Below, piece by piece: positions 15,201 to 19,877 of a DNA stretch of 19,877 nt (position 1 is the first letter of the stretch; the number at the start of each line of letters is the position of its first letter). The notes under the pieces are model-generated. The model did not search any database, had not been told where the DNA came from, and saw only the letters and a list, made by a program, of their open reading frames with translations. The translations under genes and the position numbers were made by a program. Origin of the DNA: CAKOSP01 sp964369625 (lineage in GTDB: Bacteria; Bacillota_I; Bacilli_A; RF39; UBA660); contig CAYJFC010000022.1 of the NCBI GenBank assembly GCA_964369625.1, forward strand, positions 1 through 19,877. The letters are read 5' to 3'.

Positions 15201-15492
15201 TTCTATTGATATTTCAAAAGATGCCATGATTCTTGATGGTGTTAAGTATGTAGATCCTAGTGATGATGTATGGAATGGTATTTACGATTTGTATATATTT
15301 GCTAATAATCAAAAGGGTGTAGATATCGGACATAATAATGGTCAGGCAATTATACATTCATTTAAAATTTATGAAAATAATGTACTTGTAATGGATGTAG
15401 TTCCTGTTGAAACAGTAGGTAACGAATTTGCATTATATGATAAATTAAATGATGAAATTTTAGAAACTATAGGTACCCTTGAAGAAAGGTAA
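12232..15492 (+). CDS. Membrane-anchored surface protein with eight Ig-like (OmpL47-type) repeats and a LamG-like C-terminus
   Basis: Read from GTG 12232 the protein has 1086 aa, but the natural start is probably ATG 12182 via a frame break, which adds a Lys-rich cytoplasmic tail before the hydrophobic anchor (LLILLILSFLFF). A ~170-aa linker region follows, then eight repeats of 78-81 residues (residues 189-820). Each begins DKTxP, has a W-[YF]-x-[ST]-D core, an SD/DN-xxSG turn and a DxAGN end; this is the pattern of OmpL47-type/Ig-like repeats of bacterial surface proteins. Residues 821-~903 form another Ig-like unit. Residues ~904-1086 look like a LamG/concanavalin-like domain ending ALYDKLNDE. 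There is no LPXTG. The likely role is an extracellular binding protein; the ligand is unknown. GTG 12232 has no Shine-Dalgarno sequence. Confidence 0.85.
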   Translation: MLLILLILSFLFFSKNKGFFPVELHNFLAANSIKEGPVSKEFLKEKNLYDDNFVCEYISYENGNLEFTDCIIDEEEKDYCIYNGNTFECYDKNKESNINISFIDNNVDNNAYINEDVILNISVSENSDLKIDKLLYCNTNGNSCIPSKELTTDVYKLDLESESSKVCIMAQYTENFVSEIICSETYKIDKTAPIIEYKLDGVKGSNGWYTSDVVVSEFDAIDNISGINDLTINKESIKYETVGENIIITAIDLAGNKTEEIINIKIDKVAPIAADFNIIGTLGTNNWYTSDITINHTGGSDSVSGVNKTIVSKNKIDYDTKSEVVTLTTYDNAGNSSKKEIILKVDKTAPEINYEIEGTKGDNGWYVTDVEIKDYNAIDNLSGLKSFDINKALVDYETTGENIIIKAVDLAGNIAEENFTIKVDKTEPIAADFDISGNIGNDNWYVTDVIIGTTGGSDSISGIASSTPSKSLINYDTLNEVLTLTTTDNAGHKATKTMSLKVDKTGPVIDDIIMYGAKGNDGWFLSDITVAEPTASDSFSGLVSVDADELLFTNETNGTDLTITAYDKAGNKSEKIVDIKIDKTKPTLVDYLMTGDRGTNDWYVSDVRLNDVVGSDSGSGIDLEKTALIDVLVDYETTGENISFDLYDIAGNKETINVPVKVDLTDPVAGEILFSGEKGNNGWYTSDVEVTSTASTDDVSGIFSATLSMHVVLGDDLNTTVYLTAIDNAGRTSTGEATVKIDKEIPEDGKVVIDGTLGANDWYVSDVEINVEGGFDSGSGLSTVSVNLLSITTNTEGTTIIITTEDNAGNESETTKVIKIDKDSPNLVLKEDNVRIPAGTNYPIIDLFETPNYSISDGTISCTIENANGLAVGDYTSTCTLTGGNGLKVSESVKFTIYEDLDAIKREINGVVSTNGSYVITDFKPSSKSRIEMDFTFLGPRGESVWLFSSRIAYANQMFGIAWNTTESLLQYNKVSYNLGRTAYSENIRHSIDISKDAMILDGVKYVDPSDDVWNGIYDLYIFANNQKGVDIGHNNGQAIIHSFKIYENNVLVMDVVPVETVGNEFALYDKLNDEILETIGTLEER
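12796..14691 (+). repeat. Eight tandem Ig-like coding repeats
   Basis: Repeat starts (the Asp codon of the DKTxP-type opening) are at 12796, 13030, 13267, 13501, 13738, 13975, 14218 and 14455, each 234-243 bases long. Repeats 1 and 3 share AIDN-x-SG, and repeats 2 and 4 share TGGSDS-x-SG and AADF, which points to a duplicated two-repeat unit. Repeats 5-8 are more diverged. Confidence 0.85.
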
Positions 15493-15500
15493 AAAATTTA

Positions 15501-15535
15501 AAACTACTGAAACATTATGTTTTAGTAGTTTTTTT
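15501..15535 (+). terminator. Terminator of the Ig-repeat gene
   Basis: A 14-bp stem with one G-U pair (15501-15514 with 15518-15531) and a 3-base loop, TTA, is followed by a T tract to 15535. Confidence 0.9.
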
Positions 15536-15569
15536 AATAATTGACTGACTTCATGTAATATTTAAAATA

Positions 15570-15610
15570 TTGAATAAATAATTATAATAGGTTATAATTA
15601 TAGTAGAGGA
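15570..15610 (+). promoter_or_regulatory. Promoter and ribosome binding site of the LamG-like surface protein
   Basis: TTGAAT (15570-15575), a 17-base spacer and TATAAT (15593-15598). A second TATAAT lies at 15583-15588. AGAGGA (15605-15610) is the Shine-Dalgarno sequence 5 bases before the ATG, so the leader is only about 11 nt. Confidence 0.7.
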
Positions 15611-15615
15611 AAAAT

Positions 15616-16692
15616 ATGAAATTAATAGCGACTACAATTATTGTTTTTTGCATAATTTTTATGAGTATTGGTTATTCAGCTTTGAATTCTGAACTTACTA
15701 TAAGTGCTGAGGCAATAGTAGAAGTGATGCCAGATATAAAAATAACTAATATTAGTGTGCTTTCAACAGAAAATGGAGGATTTAATACTTATAATCCTAC
15801 ATATACTGATGATACAAGTATAACTGGTGTAACACTTCCAAACGAACTTTCAAAAATTACTTTAATTATTGAGGTTACAAATAATACTAGTGATTATTAC
15901 TACTTAGATGATGTAACTGAAGAAATAAATAATAATATAAATATAAAATATGAAATTTTGAATAAAGATGTAATTTATTTTCATCCTAATAGTGTTACTA
16001 ATATTGAAATTACATTTTCATATGAAACATTTAATTCTATAAATCAAACTATTGATTTGAATTTAAAATATATATTTAAAAAAATAACATATAAAAATTT
16101 AGACTATATAACTTTTTCTGGCTTCCAGTATATTAACACAGGATTATTTAATACAGGAGATTATATTTTTGAAACAGAATTTAATCAAACTGCATATAAT
16201 ACAAATCATACTGATTCTAGTATTGGTGGGTGGATAATATCAGGAAGAAAAATAGGAACTAACTCACTTGGCGTATTTATTGGTAACTATGGTGTATATA
16301 ATTCTTATGGAGCAGGAACAGTTGCTAGATCACCTAATATTGCACTTAACAGTGGATTTCATACTTTGTATTTTTCAAGATTTATACATACTATTGATAA
16401 TAATAATTATGCAGTTAACGGTAAAATTCTTATACCAGAAGAACATAAAACTGAAATAAGAATAGGTGGTGGTACTGGAGGTTACTATAGTAGTAGCACT
16501 CCAGATACAAGACATTTTATTGGACATATGAAAACAATGAAAATAACAAATGCTGAAGATGGTGAGGTATTAAGATATTTTGTACCAGCAGAAATAATAG
16601 AAGGATCTAATATTGGAGAAGTTGGTTACTGGGATATAATAAATGACAAATTTTATAGTAATGCTGGAACAGGTGAATTTTTGGCACCTTAA
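15616..16692 (+). CDS. Membrane-anchored or secreted protein with LamG-like C-terminal domain
   Basis: This 358-aa protein starts with a hydrophobic segment (residues 2-20, KLIATTIIVFCIIFMSIGYS) that serves as a signal peptide or N-terminal anchor. It is followed by ALNSELTISAEA, an opening often seen in Ig-like exported proteins of gut Firmicutes. Residues ~30-155 look like a beta-sandwich domain. Residues ~165-358 form a LamG/concanavalin-like domain (FSGFQYINTGLF, IGHMKTMKITN), ending VGYWDIINDKFYSNAGTG. That ending parallels the ALYDKLNDE ending of the preceding surface protein, so the two probably share a C-terminal domain type and a cell-surface role. There is no LPXTG motif. Own promoter and good Shine-Dalgarno sequence. 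The specific ligand is unknown. Confidence 0.8.
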   Translation: MKLIATTIIVFCIIFMSIGYSALNSELTISAEAIVEVMPDIKITNISVLSTENGGFNTYNPTYTDDTSITGVTLPNELSKITLIIEVTNNTSDYYYLDDVTEEINNNINIKYEILNKDVIYFHPNSVTNIEITFSYETFNSINQTIDLNLKYIFKKITYKNLDYITFSGFQYINTGLFNTGDYIFETEFNQTAYNTNHTDSSIGGWIISGRKIGTNSLGVFIGNYGVYNSYGAGTVARSPNIALNSGFHTLYFSRFIHTIDNNNYAVNGKILIPEEHKTEIRIGGGTGGYYSSSTPDTRHFIGHMKTMKITNAEDGEVLRYFVPAEIIEGSNIGEVGYWDIINDKFYSNAGTGEFLAP

Positions 16693-16707
16693 CATATAAA
16701 ATTACAT

Positions 16708-16751
16708 AAAAAAAATTTAGTGAAAAAAAGACTTACACTAATTTTTTTTTT
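16708..16751 (+). terminator. Terminator overlapping the next promoter
   Basis: An A-rich arm ending TTTAGTG (16708-16722) pairs with CACTAA plus a run of nine T residues (16736-16750), with a small bulge and a ~13-base loop. The -35 of the next gene (16733-16738) lies in the loop and right arm, so the terminator and promoter overlap. Confidence 0.55.
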
Positions 16752-16761
16752 ATGTTATAAT
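16733..16761 (+). promoter_or_regulatory. Promoter of the MATE-kinase fusion gene
   Basis: TTACAC (16733-16738), a 17-base spacer and TATAAT (16756-16761), with TG at 16753-16754 making an extended -10. This places the transcription start near 16768, downstream of the in-frame GTG at 16720. Confidence 0.75.
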
Positions 16762-16803
16762 TGCTTGGTGCTCAAAAAAGAGTTTAATAGAAAAGAGATT
16801 AAA

Positions 16804-18762
16804 ATGAATTTTAAAATTAATAATAAAAATATACTTAAATTTGTACTTCCATGTATTATGACTATGGTTTTTACATCTATATTTGTAATGTCAGATGGAA
16901 TAATTGTATCAAACTTTATAAATGAAACAGCTCTAGCTGCTATTAACATAGTGTTTCCAGTTACATCTTTATTTCTTGCGATAGGGTTAATGTTTGGTTC
17001 TGGAATAAGTGCTATATGTAGTAAATTAATGGGAGAAGGAAAATCAGAAAAAGCTAAAGAGGCTATGTCATCTGTTTTAATTGTTGCTTTTATTTTAGGT
17101 TTAATATGTACTTTGATTGTTCAACTTAATTTACCAAATATTTTGGAATTTTTAGGAACAAGTGAAGAAACATATGACTATGCTTATTCATTTCTTAGAG
17201 TATTATCTTGTTTTTCATCTATTTTAATACTTCAAACAATTTTTCAAAGTTTAATGATTGTTTCAGGTAAAGCATTTACATATTTTAAAACAATGATTTT
17301 TAGTGGTATTACTAAAGTAGGACTTAGTTTACTTTTAGTAGGATATTTAAACTTAGGAATTACTGGTCTTGCTATTTCAGCTGCAGTTGGTTATTTTATT
17401 CCTGTACTTGTTTCATTAATTACTTTACTTAAAAAAAGAGATGAAGAACTACATTTAGTTAAACCAGTTTTTGATAAAAAAATTATATTAGATAGCTGTG
17501 CAAATGGTTCAAGTGAAATGGTTACTAATTTATCATCTGCTGTAACAACATTCTTATTTAATTATTCTATGCTTAAACTCGTTGGAGATGCTGGAGTATC
17601 TGCCGTTACAGCTATACTATATATTCAATTTTTACTTTGTTCTATATTTTTAGGATACTCAATAGGTATAGCTCCAGTTATTGGATTTAATTATGGTAAA
17701 AAAGATAGTAATAATTTAAATAAAATATTTAAGTGTAGTCTTAAAATGATTATTATTATAGCTATTATTAGTACTTCAATAGGAATAATTTTTTCGAATA
17801 ATTTAGCTGGATTATTTGCCTCACCGGGAACAGAAACATATAATTTAGCATCATCTGGTCTTAGAATATTTTCTATAGGATTTTTATTTATGGGTATTAA
17901 TATATATGCTTCTGGTATGTTTACAGCATATTCTAACGGTAAAATATCAGCATTTATATCCGCTCTTAGAACTATAGTTCTAATAAGTTCTGCACTTTTA
18001 ATACTACCTAATTTTTTAGGAGTTACTGGAGTTTGGATTGCTATACCAATAGCAGAATTTATAACAATTTTTGTTTCATTTATTTTATTTAAAAAATATG
18101 AAAATATTTATATGTATGGTAAATCAGTAGTAGTTCCTGAAACAAAAGTTAAAACAAATAATATGATAATAACCCTTAATAGAAGTTTTGGTTCTGGTGG
18201 TAAAGAAATAGCTAAAAGGCTATCTGAAGAACTTAATATAGCATTTTATGATGAAGATATAATAAATGATGTTATAAATGAATCTGGTATAAGTGATGAA
18301 TATTTAGAAAAATATAGCGATATTAATTTTACTAAAAATTATGATTTTAAATTCGCTACAAGCTTTAATAATTATAATAAAAGTTTAGTTTCTGATGTTT
18401 TTGATAAACACTTAAAAGTTATAAATGATTTAGCTAAAATGGGTAATGGTATTTTTGTAGGAACATGTGCTGATTATGTTTTAAAAGATAATAAACCATT
18501 CAATATATATATTTATGCATCAGATGATAAGTTTATACTTGATAGGTTAATTGAAAAAAATAGCAAAGATAAAAATAAATCTAAAAAAGAACTTCTAAAA
18601 ATAGTATCCACTATTAATGAGAATAGAAGTAAATATTATGAATATTACACAGGCAAAAAAGTTGAAGATGTTAGTAACTATGATTTAGTACTTGATGTAT
18701 CTAAAATTGGCATAAAAAATAGTGTAAAAATAATTAAAAGTATGATTGAAGATATTTATTAA
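16804..18762 (+). CDS. MATE family efflux transporter fused to a cytidylate kinase-like domain
   Basis: Residues 1-~440 are a MATE/MatE transporter with about twelve hydrophobic segments; the first half has FVLPCIMTMVFTSIFVMSDGI, and the second has IAPVIGFNYGKKD, a typical MATE loop. Such proteins export organic cations or drugs using Na+ or H+ gradients. From residue 454 a soluble domain begins: IITLNRSFGSGGKEIAKRLS (P-loop variant G463-S-G-G-K467), then FYDEDIIN, and later IFVGTCADYVL and IYIYASDDKFILDRLI. This is the cytidylate kinase-like family (Pfam Cytidylate_kin2), expected on the cytoplasmic side. The 652-aa length fits the fusion, and no frame break lies between the domains. I chose ATG 16804, with GAGATT just upstream, because the in-frame GTG at 16720 precedes the promoter. 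What the kinase-like domain does for transport is unknown. Confidence 0.88.
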   Translation: MNFKINNKNILKFVLPCIMTMVFTSIFVMSDGIIVSNFINETALAAINIVFPVTSLFLAIGLMFGSGISAICSKLMGEGKSEKAKEAMSSVLIVAFILGLICTLIVQLNLPNILEFLGTSEETYDYAYSFLRVLSCFSSILILQTIFQSLMIVSGKAFTYFKTMIFSGITKVGLSLLLVGYLNLGITGLAISAAVGYFIPVLVSLITLLKKRDEELHLVKPVFDKKIILDSCANGSSEMVTNLSSAVTTFLFNYSMLKLVGDAGVSAVTAILYIQFLLCSIFLGYSIGIAPVIGFNYGKKDSNNLNKIFKCSLKMIIIIAIISTSIGIIFSNNLAGLFASPGTETYNLASSGLRIFSIGFLFMGINIYASGMFTAYSNGKISAFISALRTIVLISSALLILPNFLGVTGVWIAIPIAEFITIFVSFILFKKYENIYMYGKSVVVPETKVKTNNMIITLNRSFGSGGKEIAKRLSEELNIAFYDEDIINDVINESGISDEYLEKYSDINFTKNYDFKFATSFNNYNKSLVSDVFDKHLKVINDLAKMGNGIFVGTCADYVLKDNKPFNIYIYASDDKFILDRLIEKNSKDKNKSKKELLKIVSTINENRSKYYEYYTGKKVEDVSNYDLVLDVSKIGIKNSVKIIKSMIEDIY

Positions 18763-18775
18763 TCATACTTTTTTT
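18736..18775 (+). terminator. Terminator of the MATE-kinase gene
   Basis: A perfect 12-bp stem, AAAAGTATGATT (18736-18747) with AATCATACTTTT (18761-18772), encloses a 13-base loop and continues as T residues to 18775. The TAA stop (18760-18762) lies at the loop and right-arm junction, so the left arm is coding sequence. Confidence 0.88.
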
Positions 18776-18779
18776 ATTA

Positions 18780-18800
18780 TGGTATAATTTATTTAAGAGG
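18780..18800 (+). promoter_or_regulatory. Extended -10 promoter and ribosome binding site of the flavoprotein gene
   Basis: TGGTATAAT (18780-18788) begins 5 bases after the preceding T tract, so any -35 contact would lie within the terminator hairpin. AAGAGG (18795-18800) lies 6 bases before the ATG. The predicted leader is about 12 nt. Confidence 0.7.
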
Positions 18801-18806
18801 TAAATT

Positions 18807-19475
18807 ATGAATATAGAGGAAATATATAATAAGTTTAATAATATAGGTTGCTTAACATTTGCAACAATAGATGAAGGCAATAAACCAGTTACCAGAATTG
18901 CTCATTTAAGAGGATTTGATAATGAAGGTATATATTTTATGACAATGATTACAAAAGGATTTTATAAAGAATTAGTAAATAGTAAAACGGTATCTATATG
19001 TGGATTAAGTAATTCAGGAAAAGTAAATCACGATAAAGAAGGTATGCCAATATTTGAAAGTGGTTACTCAATAAATATGACTGGACATGTAGAAGAAATA
19101 TCTATTGAAGAAATAATAAATAAAAATAATCCAATTTTTGATTTATGTATAAAAGATAATAATAAATATAAAGCAATGAGAGTATTTTGTATTACTAAAG
19201 CAAGAGGAGAAATTTTTGATTATGATTTTGAAAAAATTAACAAAGATCATAAATTAGATAGAATTTATTTTTCGTATAATGGGGAAAGTATAAAAGAAAA
19301 AGGTTTAATAATTAATCAAAGCAATTGTATTAAATGTGGTCTTTGTAAAAATAAATGTTCATTTAATGCAATAGATAATGTGAATAATACTTTTTTTATA
19401 AATATAAACAGATGTGATGAATGTGGTGATTGCTTTATAAATTGTCCTGTTAGAGCAATTAATAGGAGAGATTAA
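18807..19475 (+). CDS. Pyridoxamine 5'-phosphate oxidase-like flavoprotein fused to two [4Fe-4S] motifs
   Basis: Residues ~1-145 are a split-barrel flavin-binding domain of the PNPOx-like type: GCLTFATIDEGNKPVTRIAHL, IYFMTMITKGFYKEL and MTGHVEEIS are characteristic. Residues 167-222 are a ferredoxin-like domain with two complete CxxCxxCxxxC motifs (C174, C177, C180, C184 and C203, C206, C209, C213), each followed by the FNAI/VRAI type of residue expected after the fourth cysteine. The protein is therefore probably a small cytoplasmic flavin/iron-sulphur oxidoreductase that moves electrons between clusters and flavin; its substrate is unknown. This domain pair occurs in anaerobes as far as I recall. 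It starts a two-gene unit: AGGAGAG for the following gene lies within its last codons, and its TAA abuts the next ATG. Confidence 0.88.
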   Translation: MNIEEIYNKFNNIGCLTFATIDEGNKPVTRIAHLRGFDNEGIYFMTMITKGFYKELVNSKTVSICGLSNSGKVNHDKEGMPIFESGYSINMTGHVEEISIEEIINKNNPIFDLCIKDNNKYKAMRVFCITKARGEIFDYDFEKINKDHKLDRIYFSYNGESIKEKGLIINQSNCIKCGLCKNKCSFNAIDNVNNTFFININRCDECGDCFINCPVRAINRRD

Positions 19476-19877
19476 ATGAAAATACCTAAACCTTCAAAAA
19501 AAGAAGTTCTTAAATATTTAAAAAAATGGGAAAAATTAGATGAGCATTATATTTGGCAAGAATCAAGTTTGAACAAATTATTTAAAGAAGATTATAAAAT
19601 GAATAATGATTTAAATCAAATATTAATTAAATGCAGTAGTTTAAATGACTTTTATAGTACTAATATTTTTTCTATTTATCCTGTTGCTAAAAATATATAT
19701 GATTTGAAAATAGACGAAAGGTTAAAAAATAATGATGATAAATTAGTAAATGATATAGCCAGTGTTAGGATAGGAGAAAAAAACAGATACTTTTATTCAT
19801 TTGCATCTAAATATTGTTATCATCATAATAATACATCTTTCCCAATTTTTGATTATTATGTAGAAAAAATGTTATTA
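19476..19877 (+). CDS. Unrecognised protein, N-terminal 134 codons (cut by window end)
   Basis: The ATG directly follows the preceding TAA and has AGGAGAG (19464-19470) at ideal spacing, so it is co-transcribed and probably coupled with the flavoprotein gene. The reading frame stays open to the window end. The visible part begins MKIPKPSKKEVLKYLKKWE and contains LNDFYSTNIFSIYPVAKNI and later YSFASKYCYHH plus FPIFDYYVEKM. I do not know the family with certainty. The FASKY ... FPIxDxxV arrangement is reminiscent of helix-hairpin-helix OGG-like proteins, but that is a weak impression. No signal peptide or membrane segment is visible. Confidence 0.75.
   Translation, partial: MKIPKPSKKEVLKYLKKWEKLDEHYIWQESSLNKLFKEDYKMNNDLNQILIKCSSLNDFYSTNIFSIYPVAKNIYDLKIDERLKNNDDKLVNDIASVRIGEKNRYFYSFASKYCYHHNNTSFPIFDYYVEKMLL

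Noticed and set aside
16720..16803. In-frame GTG at 16720 as the start of the MATE-kinase gene
   Set aside because: It lies upstream of the -35/-10 promoter (16733-16761) and inside a terminator, and would add a non-conserved 28-residue extension. ATG 16804 has a ribosome binding site and a normal MATE N-terminus.

Overview
The window is very AT-rich (roughly three quarters A+T by eye) and uses the standard bacterial code: tryptophans are TGG, no gene has an in-frame TGA, and TGA ends one gene. It carries peptidoglycan synthesis (murC), an anaerobic ribonucleotide reductase, MiaB, DusB, two DUF1292-like proteins and many proteins built as a short membrane anchor plus extracellular Ig-like or LamG-like domains. 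This suggests an anaerobic, cell-walled, low-GC Firmicutes/Bacilli lineage, possibly one of the uncultured gut groups near Erysipelotrichales or RF39. That placement is inference; no rRNA is present.

Layout. 1-632: 3' part of a seryl-tRNA synthetase gene. 671-1831: an unrecognised protein with a zinc ribbon and an HExxH motif, apparently on a leaderless mRNA. 1832-2044: two inverted repeats and the miaB promoter. 2045-3448: miaB. 3519-5881: a tight three-gene operon of a DUF1292 protein, a 617-aa membrane protein of unknown function and a second small DUF1292-like protein. 5932-6915: dusB, convergent with murC (6923-8278, minus strand) across a bidirectional terminator. 8279-8626: a divergent intergenic region with promoters for murC and nrdD. 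8627-11111: anaerobic ribonucleotide reductase encoded as two chains. 11153-12106: a serine beta-lactamase-fold protein. 12182-16692: two surface proteins. 16804-18762: a MATE transporter fused to a cytidylate-kinase-like domain. 18807-19475: a flavin-binding split-barrel protein fused to two [4Fe-4S] motifs, followed directly by an unrecognised gene cut off by the window end.

The most notable observation is the reductase. The 772-aa NrdD polypeptide ends soon after its zinc-binding cysteines and has no glycyl-radical motif. That motif (RIRRITGYL) lies in a separate 53-codon ORF four bases downstream, in another frame, with its own strong Shine-Dalgarno sequence. The enzyme therefore appears to be split into a catalytic chain and a stand-alone glycyl-radical chain.

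Other notable points are: a frame break at an A7 tract at the start of a large Ig-repeat surface protein, consistent with slippage or phase variation; the MATE-kinase fusion; a long inverted repeat upstream of miaB; and very compact gene junctions, where the stop codon lies in or beside the terminator hairpin and an extended -10 promoter for the next gene follows within a few bases.
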